Assembly: GCF_018294505.1 (NCBI RefSeq)
Contig: NC_057795.1
Coordinates: 516,725,915-516,789,914 of the forward strand
Source of the DNA: Triticum aestivum
Taxonomy: Eukaryota > Streptophyta > Magnoliopsida > Poales > Poaceae
Reading direction: 5' to 3'
DNA: 64,000 nucleotides
Shown here: positions 1 to 11,116 of the stretch, piece by piece
Layout of the letters: the number at the start of each line of letters is the position of its first letter
Numbering within the stretch: position 1 is the stretch's first letter
Translations under genes and position numbers: made by a program
Notes under the pieces: generated by a model
The model's input: the letters and a program-made list of their open reading frames with translations, nothing else
Told to the model about the DNA's origin: nothing
The model's database searches: none

Positions 1-1085
1 GACTCTACGTCAATGACGACAACTCCATGATGGCATCTGCAAGGACTGCATTTTCAAGGCCTCAAGACTTCAAGACTCGAGACAAGAATTCAATACACAC
101 TACTGGGTGAAGGACGGTTGACGGGCACCCTGGAGAAACCAGTGGTTGGCCGGGATGCATGGAGAAGCGCCATGACATCTTGCGGAAAGCTTCACCCAGA
201 CTCAAAGAGACGGAAGAATACTTCATGCCCGGAAGCTTACCTGTGCAACCGCAAGTCACTATGGGCTCTGGCTTGGTTGACCTTAGTTGTGACTCTGGCT
301 GGGACGGTGCTAGCAGATGTAGAACTACGGTAGGATTGGATGAGCACCGGACAGTGGTCAGAGGAACTCTTCGGAAGACCATGTTTCGGTCATCTTGTTC
401 TCAAACACCCTGAAGTGCGAGAACGTAAAGAGAGGGATCGAATCTTGCGGGTAAAGTGTACAAACCTCTGCAGAGGGTTTAAACCTAATCGATTAGCCGT
501 GTCCCCGGTTACGGACAATTTGAGCATCTGGACTTGGATCTATCTCGGAACTCTCAACACCGGACTGATAACTTAATTGTGGGCAACTTATGATGATTTT
601 GGGCTATGAGACATCGGTTGGCGGAACCATGTCATGATAGAAAACTCCATAGTACAGACTTCATTTATTCCTTTGATGTAGGGAAAACAAATCAGCTTTT
701 ACGCAAACAAAACTCAGACACAGAGCCACAAAGCCATATTGCATATAGTATAGTTTTATCATCTGTTTTCTCATGTTGTGATCTTGCCGGTACATTCAAT
801 GTACTGACCTACACGGCTGCAACGTATCATGTTGCAGATACTTTCTTCGACGAGTAAGAGTACGGTACAGGGTTACGGTCTACACTCAACCTGCCGATGG
901 CGTTGATGGGACTCCACACCCGTTGATTGTTTCCGCTGAGTATTATGAGGTATATATCATTTTACGTTATTTATACATGTGATTGCACTTTGATATATAC
1001 ATTGATGTACTGTGTGTGCCAGCATACTGATCCAGGGATGGCACAGCAACACAGAGGCTTGACCGTCTGAGGTCGGGTCGCTACA
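1..1085. mobile_element. Partial long LTR (Sabrina/WHAM-like), cut by window start
   Basis: This stretch has no credible reading frame and ends at 1085 in CTACA. On the minus strand it therefore begins TGTAGCGACCCGACC, which I recognise as the terminus of a large Triticeae Gypsy LTR family; the exact name is from memory. It interrupts the helical antisense protein of element B: sequence from 1086 resumes in mid-codon context, with alanine- and glutamate-rich coding sequence matching the homologous part of element A near 8560 on the other strand. Whether this is a solo LTR or one end of a full element cannot be told because the other edge lies outside the window. The five bases after it are CCCTG. 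Confidence 0.6.
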
Positions 1086-1932
1086 CCCTGAGGGCGGAAC
1101 TTGCCCTAGCCAAGGAACAAGCCCGGGCTAGCAATGCGGCTGCCCTAAAGGCGGCCGAAGATTTGAGAGCCGAACAGGCTGCTCATCGCCGAAGCGAAGA
1201 TAAAATAGCCGAGATGGCTGTGGAGCTGAGAGACGCTGCCGGCCGGTATGTGCTCCTTGAAAAGGAGAATCACGCGAAGTCGGCTGACCTGAAGAAGGCC
1301 CTGACGCAGCCAAGGAGACGCGTTCTAAAATTAGAGATGCACGGGAGGAGCTTCGACAGGCCGGAGAAATTGCGGCTGGAAGCCCCTATTTGTTGCGGAT
1401 GAAGTTCGTAGATCCAAAGTATGCTCCTCTGGATCGGCTTTGGAGCGCTGCAGATGCATATGCGGATCTGGCAAAAAGTACGACTGATGCGACCAAGTTC
1501 TTCAAGGATCAAAAAGATAATGAAGTAGAATGATTGTTCTGGTCGCAATTCAGTGCTCCAACACGCCCGTTGTCATTGAGTGAGAGGATGGTCGCTATGG
1601 CTGAGCTCCATAGGTTGTCCGGTCTTGCAATGAGGTCTGCAATAGACCATCTATGGCCAAAGGGACCAAGGTCGGACAGTTATTTTGGTTTAGTGCAACA
1701 ATTCCTTGGCGCCGTATCGCGAATCAAGGCCATGAAGAGGTCGACGGGCATAGAGGGAGTGTGGATGGCTCTTGCCCATGTTAAAATATATTGGGCGGAT
1801 ATGGAGGCCACCATCATTGCAACCCAGAATCCGGTAGGAAGCCAGGACCCAGCCGAGCACTATTTTGAGCAGGTCACAGAAGGTGCCCGTTTAATAGAGG
1901 CTCAGTGCTCGAAGAGTGTCATGTTCGAGTGA
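1086..1932 (+). pseudogene. Antisense helical protein of element B, C-terminal remnant
   Basis: The reading frame opens with alanine/glutamate-rich coiled-coil sequence (LRAELALAKEQAR and on) and ends with a helical domain containing LFWSQF, LSERM, AELHRLSGLAMR and VQQFLG, stopping at 1930-1932. It is broken. The frame shifts near 1305-1320, and a TGA at about 1531 interrupts EVE-LFWSQF. The same protein is read on the minus strand of element A at 7745-8563, and the conserved words match there. Its N-terminal half is missing because the LTR at 1-1085 is inserted in it. Orientation is opposite to gag of B. Function is unknown; the family is seen only inside these elements in this window. Confidence 0.6.
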
Positions 1933-2983
1933 CAAGTCGTTCAATTGTAAAAACAATTCTACTTTAATGATAGAGGCTATGTTTATACTTCCGCCCGAAA
2001 GTGTAATAGTGCCTCCTGTGCGGCCGTTTGATGTATATATATATATAACTTAAAAGTTACCAGTCGTTGGCTTCAGCCCCCACGCATATAATGCGGGGGT
2101 GTTCGCAAAAATGTGCGTAATCACACTTGATCCAACGTCTTGGTCCATTAAGGAGGTGATCGCACGTCGAACTAGGCAACCGGACTATATAGCTTAAACA
2201 CTTTCACTTAGCCATAGGAGTTTGACGGTGGGGCTACTATGTAGCCCCTAGTACCTTTGCGTCCATCCGGATACGGGCGCGTATGTACATGACCAGGAAA
2301 CGGCCCTTCGTTAATGCGGAGGAATCCCGAAGATTCCAATGAGTCCTCGAGTGGTTGACTAGTCTCTCGCTGTATCATGACAGCCAGTTTTCGGCTTTCT
2401 CTACTGAGGTGCTCATCCGGAATAACCAGGGCACAATTGCAATAGTTCTCCTTTGGCCGCCTTAGCCGATAGAATGGAATGTAAGGCAGCAAACCCAGGA
2501 GCCGGGCAAACCCAACATTCGACCAAAGACATGATTCGGAGCTGGTGCATATAAGGCCAAACTCGCGACACCGAACACTCCTGAAGGTATTCGGACTTTA
2601 TAACATATACTGGGCTGAGTAGTGCCCTTGATTATGAACCCAGTATTTCCAGGTACGTGCATTAATCTGTCGTGGCGAAATGCCAATAACGCCAGTATCC
2701 CCTGTGGGTGTATTGAATACCAATGGGATGTCAAGCAACAAGAGACAATAAAGAAGGTTTACACATGGGCTTAATCTAAAGAGAAACCTTTGAGTGGGGC
2801 CCTGCTGCATGTCTGCACCTTTGTCTCCATTGTGTCGTGTCCTGGAAGGGTGTCGCACGAATGGTGTCTGTAAAAAGGAAAACTCATGTAAAAGAGTATG
2901 GCGTAAGCGTGCGAAAAGTTGGTTATTATCAATCGATAGTAGAAATGTGAGACATTGGCATGTTAATAAGGTCAAGCCAAATG
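1933..2983. other. Spacer between convergent ORFs of element B
   Basis: No intact gene. It lies between the end of the antisense protein and the gag/protease half. Parts are recognisably the same as 6540-7740 in element A and 37640-38960 in element D, including a stretch around 2080-2110 about a GCGGGGGTGTT string and one around 2400-2530. Conserved short reading frames here are probably by-products of element similarity. Confidence 0.5.
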
Positions 2984-2988
2984 GTGGG

Positions 2989-3456
2989 TGAGGGAGTCCT
3001 GGATTAGGGGGTGTCCGGATGGCCGGACTATGACCTTTGGCCGGACTCCCGGACTATGAAGATACAAGATTGAAGACTTCGTCCTGTGTCCGGATGGGAC
3101 ATTCCTTGGCGTGGAAGGCAAGCTTGGCGATACGATATGTAGATCTCCTCCCATTGTAACCGACTCTGTGTAACCCTAGCCCTCTCCGGTGTCTAAACCG
3201 GAGAGTTTTAGTCCATAGGACGAAGAACAATCATACCATAGGCTAGCTTCTAGGGTTTAGCCTCTCTGATCTCGTGGTAGATCAACTCTTGTACTACCCA
3301 TATCATCAATATTAATCAAGCAGGAGTAGGGTTTTACCTCCATCGAGAGGGCCCGAACCTGGGTAAAAACATCGTGTCCCTTGTCTCCTGTTACCATCCG
3401 CCTAGACGCACAGTTCAGGACCCCCTACCCGAGATCCGCCGGTTTTGACACCGACA
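2989..3456 (+). repeat. 5' LTR of element A, TATA box deleted
   Basis: 468 bp, from TGAGGGAGTCC to GACACCGACA. Compared with the 3' LTR it lacks four bases where the partner reads TCTATATAAACCGG (11320s); here the sequence is GTCTAAACCGG near 3191-3200. This removes the only good TATA box of the LTR. The internal region starts with TTGGTGCTTTCATT, the presumed primer-binding area, which also follows the 5' LTR of element D. Confidence 0.88.
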
Positions 3457-3503
3457 TTGGTGCTTTCATTAAGAGTTCCTCTGTGACGTCACCTTTAGGC
3501 CCG

Positions 3504-4238
3504 ATGGATTCTTCGATCATCAACCATGACGCGGTCCAGGGTGAGACTTTTCTCCCCAGACAAATCTTTGTGTTCGGAGGCTTCGCACTGCGGGCCAATT
3601 CGCTTGGCCATGTGGAGCAGATCAAAAGCTACGCCCCTGGCCATCAGGTCAGATTTGGAAGTTTAAACTACACGGCTGACATCCGCGGGGACCTGATCTT
3701 CGACGGATTCGAGCCACGGCCGAGTGCGCCGCAGTGTCATGATGGGCATGATCTAGCTCTGCCGCCAGACATCGCCCAGAGCGCCGCTCAGGTGTCCGCT
3801 CCGACCCTTAGCTCGGAGCCGACCGGGCCAGTCGGGGACAGACGGTTGGACGCCGCCCCGGGAGCTGCAATCTCTACGGCGATCGAGCCGAATACCAGCC
3901 TAGTCCTTTGTGAGGCATGTGACTCCAAGGTGCCAGACTCCGAATCTTCCGCACCCCTTCCGATCGAACCCAATTGGGCTCCGATCATGGAGTTCACTGC
4001 CGCCGATGTCTTTCAGCACTCGCCCTTTGGTGACATCCTGAATTCACTAAAGTCTCTCTCTTTGTCAGGAGAGCCCTGGCTGGACTATGGTCAGCAAGGT
4101 TGGGATGCGGACGACGAAGAAATTCGAAACCCACCCACCACCCACTTCATAGCCACTGTCGATGATTTAACCGACAGCCTCGACTTCGACTCCGAAGACA
4201 TCAACGGTATGGACGCCGATGAAGGAGACGAACAATAA
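3504..4238 (+). CDS. Element A ORF1, acidic protein of unknown role
   Basis: A 244-residue frame from the ATG at 3504 to the TAA before 4239. The frame remains open upstream into the LTR, but this ATG lies just after the LTR and its first residues (MDSSIIN) correspond to the equivalent start in element D at 34576. The N-terminal third is the conserved part (F-VFGGFALRANSLG, LNYTADIRGDLIFDGFEP). The C-terminal part is acidic and ends in a D/E-rich tail (DDLTDSLDFDSEDINGMDAD). Copies occur at 34573-35340 in D and on the minus strand at 14118-14732 in B, always first after the 5' LTR. I know no domain for it; it probably accompanies gag. The frame is intact in this copy. Confidence 0.6.
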   Translation: MDSSIINHDAVQGETFLPRQIFVFGGFALRANSLGHVEQIKSYAPGHQVRFGSLNYTADIRGDLIFDGFEPRPSAPQCHDGHDLALPPDIAQSAAQVSAPTLSSEPTGPVGDRRLDAAPGAAISTAIEPNTSLVLCEACDSKVPDSESSAPLPIEPNWAPIMEFTAADVFQHSPFGDILNSLKSLSLSGEPWLDYGQQGWDADDEEIRNPPTTHFIATVDDLTDSLDFDSEDINGMDADEGDEQ

Positions 4239-4286
4239 CCAGCGCCTATAGGGCACTGGACAACCACCTCATCGCATGATGTATGT

Positions 4287-6049
4287 ATGGTGGACACACC
4301 TAAAAGAAACGACAATGAGGATCAAAAGGGCGCAACAAGGGATCGTTCCCTCGAAAAGCAATCAAAGCGGCGGCGTAAGCGCCACGCCAAACCCCACCTC
4401 GACAGAGACCCAGCCATAGAGCAGGGCGAACCGACGGACGACGAACATGTCATCGAGCAACCGTCCGAATAGGGCAACTTGGATAAACAAACCAAAAAAT
4501 CCGTCCTCGGCGAAGATAATAGTCCGGACAGCCTCACGCCGGACAAGTCGCTGGAGCAGAAGAACCTCCACCAAAGGCTCGTCGCCACTGCGCGTAGCCT
4601 GAAAAATCAGAAGCGGAAGCTCAAAACAGCAGAAGATGCACTCAGAATCAGATGGGGCAAAGTACTCAACAACGCACACAAGTACGGCGACAGTCACCAC
4701 ACAAAGAGCTATCCGAAGCGAAAAGTACTACCGGAATTTGATGAGGAGGCCTTAGAGCCCCCACAGTCAAAAAACAAGGAATCCACCAGGTCGGATAGAC
4801 GACCCCATGACAGACATCGAGCGAAAAAGGGCGCCGCACTCAATCCAGCACGCGATCCGCACAAGGATTCGCATCAAATATACGGCCTAACTAGATCTAT
4901 CTATGGGCCAAGAAAGCGGGCTCTAGTAAGCTTTGCTACGCAACAAATATCCGAACATCGCGGCACACCCAAATACAGGGGCGCCACACATCCCCTATGT
5001 TTCACCAATGAGGTGCTGGACCATGAATATCCAGCGGGATTCAAGCCCATAAGCATAGAGGCATACGACAGAACAACAGACCCTGGAGTCTGGATTGAGG
5101 ATTATATCCTCCACATACACATGGCTAGAGGAGATGACCTCCACGCCATAAAATACTTACCCCTCAAGCTCAAAGGGCCAGCCCGGCATTGGCTTAAAAG
5201 CCTTCCCGAAAACACCATAGGAAGTTGGGAAGAGCTCGAGGATGCTTTTCAGGCAAATTTTCAAGGGACCTATGTCCGACCTCCGGATGCAGACAATCTA
5301 AGTCATATAACTCAACAACCCGGAGAGTCAGCCCGGAAACTCTGGAACAAATTTCTTACTAAAAAGAATCAAATAGTCGATTGTCCAGACGCCGAAGCCC
5401 TAGCAGCTTTCAAACATAGCGTCAGAGACGAATGGCTCGCCAGACACCTCGGCCAAGAAAAGCCAAGAACAATGGCCGCATTGACAAGCCTCATGACCCG
5501 CTTTTGCGCAGGAAAGGATAGCTGGTTGGCAAGAAGCAGCACCAGCGACCCAAGTACATCCGAACTCAGAGATGGAAACGGGAAATCGCGTCGTAGCAAG
5601 GAACAGCGCCGGATCAAGGATAACAGCCCGAAGAGCACGACAGTCAACGCCAGATTCAAAAGCTCTCGACAAAATCAGAAAATCCGCCTCCCAAAGATGA
5701 CAGTGACGAGCTATCTAACCTCAACAAAATTTTGGACAAAATATGTCAAATGCACAGTACCCCCGGGAGGCCGGCAAACCATACCCACAGAGATTGTTGG
5801 GTCTTCAAGCAATCTGGCAAACTCAACGCCGAACACAAGGGGCTCGACATACCAAGCGAGGATGACGGCGAATCCCATAAGCAGAACACCAGAGAACAAA
5901 AGAAGTTCCCACAAGAAGTCAAAACAGTAAATTCACTTCATGTGACAAAAGGAAAAAATAGATTGGCGCCTACGGAGATACGCGCCATATGGCCTGTCGC
6001 AGAGGAATCCAGCCACTGGTTGTTACAACCAATCACCTTTGACCATTAG
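4287..6049 (+). pseudogene. gag: Element A gag, broken
   Basis: Starts MVDTPKRND at 4287. A TAG at 4470-4472 interrupts the frame, which then runs to 5930. Residues encoded at about 5080-5300 form a plant retrotransposon gag domain (WIEDY-LHIHMARGDDLHAIKYLPLKL, SWEELEDAFQANFQGTY), the capsid-forming part. Upstream is a basic, coiled-coil-like segment (RLVATARSLKNQKRKL). At about 5700-5735 the frame shifts; the new frame carries a cysteine/histidine cluster (CQMHST, HTHRDCW) that looks like the nucleic-acid-binding part and runs to 6049. One stop plus one frameshift makes it non-functional as a single protein. Confidence 0.75.
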
Positions 6050-6448
6050 GATTACTCTAGAGGTATCCGAAACGCAGGCCGGACTGCCTTGGTCTTAGAT
6101 CCGATAATTGAAGGACTCCACTTTACACAAGTCCTCATGGACGGCGGCAGTGACCTAAACCTACTATATCAGGACACAATCCGCAAGATGGGGTAAAACC
6201 CAGCAATAATCCGCCATGGCAACACTTCCTTTAAAGGGGTCACGCCAGGCCCAGATACCCATTGTATGGGTTCCCTCTTGTTAGAAGTTATGTTCGGCTC
6301 CCCCGACAACTTTCGAAGCGAAATGCTAACCTTCCACATCGCCCCATTCATAAGTCGCTATCAAGTGCTACTGGGACGCGAAGCTTTCGCCCGCTTTAAC
6401 GCAATACCGCATTATGCATCCCTTACACTCAAAATGCCCGGTCCATGA
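6050..6448 (+). pseudogene. Element A aspartic protease-like domain, degraded
   Basis: The frame after gag encodes the segment with ALVLDPIIEGL, VLMDGGSDLNLLYQDTIRKMG, followed by a TAA near 6196. After that comes GSLLLEVMFGSPDNFRSE and YQVLLGREAFARFNAIPHYA. This is the retropepsin fold of Gypsy polyproteins, with L-M-D-G-G-S where an active enzyme has D-S/T-G. The same substitution appears in B and D (VLMDDGSS, VLMDGGSS), so it is a family trait rather than a mutation of this copy. Stops and the missing catalytic signature argue against activity. No reverse transcriptase follows. Confidence 0.7.
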
Positions 6449-6529
6449 GGCATCATCTCATTAAAGGGAAATATCAAGTGTTCCCCGGGAATGTAGGATG
6501 GTGCGGCTGCCTTGGCAGCCGCACACTTA

Positions 6530-7740
6530 CCCAACTTTACTACTTAGAGCACCTACATAGGTCGTTAAAGACCCCGGACATGGCTCAACGAATCCGGCGT
6601 AAACATGCAAAGGCTTCATAGCCGCATAACCCTGTACAAGGGGCTCCGCGCGACAATAAAGCTCAATCATACCCATGTTTTTGTATTATGATTTGTTTAT
6701 TTTAACATAGATTTCTCGCACGGTTGATTTTCCACTAAGTTCCTCTCTTTTGCAGACGAACACCGTGCTACACCCGTCCAGGATACGGCACAACGGAGAC
6801 ACAGGCGCAGACGTGCAGCAGGGACCCGTTTCAAGGATTCTTTTCAGATTAAGACCCTGCGTAAACCTTTTTTACTGTCTCTTGTTGATAACATCCCCTG
6901 GTTTTTGCTATCACCGAGGAGGAGGCTGGTGTCTTGGCATGTGGCCACGCCAGAATTTTGCGTGTACCTGGACACCAGGGGCTTTTTTACCAAGGGCTTT
7001 TGTTCGGCCCGTCTTCATAAAGACCGAATACCTTAGGGAGTGTTCGGCGTCGCGAGTTTGGCCTTATATGCATCAGCTATGAATCATGTCTTTGGTCAAA
7101 TGTTGGGTTTGCCCGGCTCCTGTGTTTTGCTGCCTTACGTTCCGCTCTATCGGCTAAGGCGGCACCAGGAGAACTACTGCGGTTGTGCCCCGGTTCGGCC
7201 AGGCAAGCACCTCAGTAGAGAAAGCCGAAAAATGACTGTCATGATCTAGCGAGAGACTGGTCAACCACTCGATGACCTGCCAGAATCTTTAGGATTCCTT
7301 CGCATTAACGAAGGGCCGTTTCCCAGTCAGGCACACACGCGCCCCGAATTCGGGCAAGCGCGGTGCCCCTAGGGGCTATTCAGTAGACCCACTGTCAAAC
7401 TCCTATGGCCAAGTGAAAGTGATAAAGCATTATAGTCCGGTTGCCTAGTTTGCTGCGCTATCACCTCCTTTATAGGACCAAGACATTGGATCAAGTGTGA
7501 AAAGGCGCCTTTTGCGAACACCCCCGCATTATATGCGTGGGGGCTAAAGCCAACGACTGCCATCTTTCAGGTTATATACACATATACATTAACGGCCACA
7601 CATGAGGCATTATGATTCTTGAAAGCACAAGTATAAAAAGCTTTTACATCCTATCAAAATATTGTTTTACAATAGCACATGTTATTTGAACACAACATCC
7701 TTCGAGCACTGTGTCTCTATTAAACGAGCGCCCTGAAGAA
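6530..7740. other. Spacer between convergent halves of element A
   Basis: No intact gene. It joins the end of the sense genes to the end of the antisense gene and is conserved in B (1933-2983) and D (37640-38960). Short open frames such as the one around 6750-7082 recur in the other copies, but without a shared start and stop. It may carry both polyadenylation regions; I could not pin signals. Confidence 0.45.
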
Positions 7741-7744
7741 CTTC

Positions 7745-8750
7745 CTAAAAGTAGTGCTTGGCAGGTACTCGACTTTCGTCCGAATCCCGGGATGCAACAA
7801 CACTCGCCTTCATATCCGCCCAGTATGTCTTGACACGGGCAAGAGCCATCTGTGCACCCTCTATGCACGCTGAACTCTTCATTGCATCAACATGCGGCAC
7901 CGAGCCAAGGAACTGCTGCACCATGCTAAAATAACTCTTCGGCTCTGGCTCTTCCGGCCACAGATGACTCGTGACGTACCTCATAGCGAGTCCGGACAAC
8001 CTGTTCAGCTCCGCCCAAGCGGCCAAACGGTCGGACACCGAAAGTGGGCGCTCTGGATTATGGAACTGCGACCAAAACAGTTCTTCCAATTTATGGTCAT
8101 CCAGACCCCGGAAGTGTTTGGTTGCGTCCGCGGCACTTGCCGCCAAATCCAGATAAGTGTTCGCCGCACTCCACTTCCGGTTCAACAGAGTATACTTAGG
8201 ATCCCCGAACTTCATCTACAGTGTATAGGGCTTTCCAGCCGCTATATCTCCGGCCTGACGTAGCTCCTCCTTCATATCTCTCATTGCAGAGCGAGTGTCC
8301 TTGGCCTCGACAGTGACCTTTTCTAGGTCCTTCCGTGCCACCCTATCTTCTTCTTCACGAAGCTTACAACGGTCGGCAGCATCCTTCAATTTTACAGCCA
8401 TCTCAGCCATTTCTTTCTTGCTCTGGCAGTGAGCAGCCTGTTTGGCTTTTAGCCCTTCGGCCGCTTTAACGGCAGCCACATCAATCTTCCTTGCTTGCTC
8501 CTTCGCTCGGGCAAGTTCCACCCGAAGGTTCTCCACGGCAGCGGCACCATCTGCATTAAGCACATATGTTATAAGGCACGAGCATCAAGCTCCTCTTGTC
8601 AGATGTCTTTGGGGACATTACATACCTTGTGCCTCGTCTAGCCACTCACTTACAAGCGCGATGTCGGCATCTGCTACGTCAAGTTGCCGCTTTAGCTCGG
8701 CAGATTCATCAGTCCGGCTAGCCACCGAACGCCTCGCCACCTACATAGGA
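7745..8750 (-). pseudogene. Element A antisense protein, coiled-coil and C-terminal part
   Basis: Two adjoining minus-strand frames. 8563 to 8216 encodes an alanine/lysine/glutamate-rich coiled coil (ELARAKEQARK, KQAAHCQSKKEMAEMAVKLKDAADR). 8215 to 7745 encodes a helical domain with LEELFWSQFHNPERPLS, AELNRLSGLAMR and MVQQFLGSVP. A stop at 8216-8218 separates the two, so the copy is broken. The homologous pair is read on the plus strand in B (1091-1932) and on the minus strand in D (38990-39855). The coiled coil suggests oligomerisation; nothing in the sequence indicates an enzyme. Confidence 0.6.
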
Positions 8751-8847
8751 AAGGCGACATATTATACCTGGGATTGTGATCCTCTGTGCGCCGTCATTTT
8801 TGACAACACACAGAGTCTTAGGGGCTACTATTTATACAGGGCGCATT

Positions 8848-9812
8848 TTATATATGTGGCTCTGTCAAAAGGTACATCTTTTCGCGTACCTCAAAACCTG
8901 TCAGTAAACTCCTGGTGGCCTCATACAATCCGCTTTCCGTGGATGAAATCCTTCTAATCACCGTGTTCATCAACACATGGTGTTCTTCTGAGATAGATGC
9001 TCGCCTGAGCAGATCCTGCAGCCCCTCCGACCGTGCACCTAAAGGTGTCGGACTAGCCCGACGACCTTTTTCAAAGACCGGATTTGGAGAAATCCTCCGA
9101 GACGACACCTCGGGGTCGCCAGCCTCGCAAGATGGTACAGTTGGGGGAGGCGTTTCGCTCTCCATCATCTCTGGACGAAGATCCCCGGAAGATGAGCTCT
9201 ACTGAGAAGGGTTGAGATCCGAACTGCAAGGTAAAATTTTGGTTATCTTCCTTAGAAAGAAAACAGGGATATCACTCATTTTAAAACCCCCCTCTTTACT
9301 TACGGCTCGTTGGAGAGTTGATCCCCTCGGGGGCACAATGCGTCTGGAGCACCCTCTGGCGCCGGACCCTCTGACGAAGATTTCTTTCCCCGCTTTGAGG
9401 CCATCGCCTCCGGGTCTTCCGAGGCGGTCCTCTTCTTTCCCTGGATAGAGGAATTCTCGATTCCTCCTTTCCTGACAGCTTCCTTCGCGAAGGCGGTAGC
9501 TTCTTTGTTCCCCTCTTCGCCTTCTTCCAAAGGCGCAATCTCCAGCATCCTGGTCAACACGGGATCCGGCGTGGTCTCAGGGAGGGGGGCCGGATACTTG
9601 ATAAGCTTTGCTTTCGCTATCCACTCCTGTTTCAAGGATAGCTCTTTTAAGGGTAGTGTTATGATAAATGTATGGACAGAGTGTTCGGGTACAAGGCTAC
9701 TTACTTGAGTGTCCGGGCAATTGTAGCTCAGACCGGCGTCCTCGGACAAGTCCGGACACATTGCTTGTGTTCCGAAGAATAATTTGTACATGTCCACGGG
9801 CGTCGTGCCCAT
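8848..9812 (-). pseudogene. Element A antisense protein, middle part
   Basis: Two minus-strand frames, 9812-9300 and 9168-8848. The first contains MYKLFFGTQAMCPDLSED and then a low-complexity K/E/S/G-rich, nuclear-localisation-like stretch (KKRTASEDPEAMASKRGKK). The second contains SEGLQDLLRRASISEEHHVL and ESGLYEATRSLLTGFEV. The gap between them may be an intron, because in D the matching pieces (49902-49371 and 40512-40135) are likewise in separate frames, there with Angela inserted between them. Function unknown. Confidence 0.5.
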
Positions 9813-9989
9813 AAAGTGTTGGAGGGCTCACGGTCCTTCCGGATTAAATTCCCATAGGCGGAGGGGGCGACGTTTGCAGGGCAGTATGCGGCGAATCGGC
9901 ATAACCTGCGCCACTACCGCCAGATTGATATCTCTTTCTAGGAAATCTCGAATGCGGCCCTGCAGCAAGGGCACGTCCTTGGACGGCCC

Positions 9990-10550
9990 CTAGTTAAGCC
10001 CTTTATTGACCCATGATGCTAGCCGTGGTGGGGGACCCGAGTGAAAAGCATGTGGCGCCACCCACATGGTGCCCCTGGGGGCTGTGATGTAAAACCACTC
10101 CTGTTGCCATAATCCAAACTCCTCTTGAAAAGAGCCCTCGGGACATGGGGCATCGGCAATCTTGCTTATAGTTGCACCTCCGCACTCAGCATGCTGCCCC
10201 TCGATCATCTTCGGTTCTACCTTGAACGTTTTAAGCCACAGCCCGAAGTGAGGAGTAACATGGAGGAAGGCCTCACACACGACAATAAACGATGAGATTT
10301 GGAGGATGGACTCCGGAGCTAAGTCGTGAAATTCCAGCCCGTAATAAAACATGAGCCCCCTCACGAAGGGATCGATCGGGAAGCCTAGCCCCCGAAGGAA
10401 GTGAGATGTGAACACCACACTCTCACCGGGCTGGGGAGTGGGAATAGCCTGCCCTTGAGTAGGCAACCTATGCGAGATTTCGCCGGTTAGATACCTGGCA
10501 TCTCTCAGCTTTCACACGTCTTCTTCCGTAATGGAGGAAGGCATCCACCG
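9990..10550 (-). pseudogene. Element A antisense protein, N-terminal 'gypsy type transposon' domain
   Basis: The minus-strand frame 10466-9990 encodes FTSHFLRGLGFPIDPFVRGLMFYYG, FHDLAPESILQISSFIVVCEAFL and WQQEWFYITAPRG. This matches the plant Pfam family described as putative gypsy type transposon (PF04195 from memory). Coding similarity continues upstream to about 10550, but a TGA near 10512 interrupts it. The intact counterpart in element D starts at the ATG at 50834. The domain's biochemical role is not known to me. It lies antisense to gag in all three copies, so it needs its own promoter, presumably within 10550-11116. Confidence 0.65.
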
Positions 10551-11116
10551 GCCTTGGAGGTCGAAGTCGAACATCATCGAAGGTCTGAAGCGCCTGAATC
10601 TAGAGCTTTTGGTGTTGGAACTCGAGGCAAGAGGCGGATTTGATTGGATTGAAAGAAAGGAGTCGAGCCTTGGTCTCTTTATAAAGAGGTTGAATACCAA
10701 GGGCCCTCCCCGTGACCGTGTGGGACTCACTTTCAATTAAGAAGTCATACCAATGGCACGGTTGGGTTACCCACGCCCGTATTGATGAGAATCCCAGAAT
10801 AAGGGGACACGATCTCTGCTTTGACAAGACGTGCCAAGGAAACCGCCTCGCTAAACGCGCTGAGGTGGAACAGTAAAACGATTCAAATAAAGGCTTGGCC
10901 GTGGCGTGATGTCACGCTGCGGAATACGTCAGCAGATTAGATTTGTGCAGATATTATTCTCTCTACGGAGGTATGTGGAACTTATTTTACAGAGCCGGAC
11001 ACTATCCTTGTGTTCAACATCTTCTATGAGGTATTCGGAGGAGGAACCCGCCTTGCAATGTTGAAGACAATTTGCGTGCCGGACTCGTCGTCATTGAAGC
11101 CTGGTTCAGGGGCTAC

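Larger units (their letters stand above)
1086..2988 (-). mobile_element. Gypsy-type element B, left part
   Basis: This is the distal half of a minus-strand LTR element whose first half lies at 11594-15404. Element A separates the two halves. The join is proved by the five-base duplication GTGGG at 2984-2988 and 11589-11593, and by content: reading leftwards, 2975 to 2600 matches the tail of element A near 6750-7080 (both encode the frame with RHNGD.GAD.QQGP), and 1932 to 1090 matches 7745-8563. The 3' LTR of B would lie left of the window. Confidence 0.8.

Noticed and set aside
118..857. Small frames in the first kilobase
   Set aside because: The stretch is an LTR; frames are short, overlapping and without domains.
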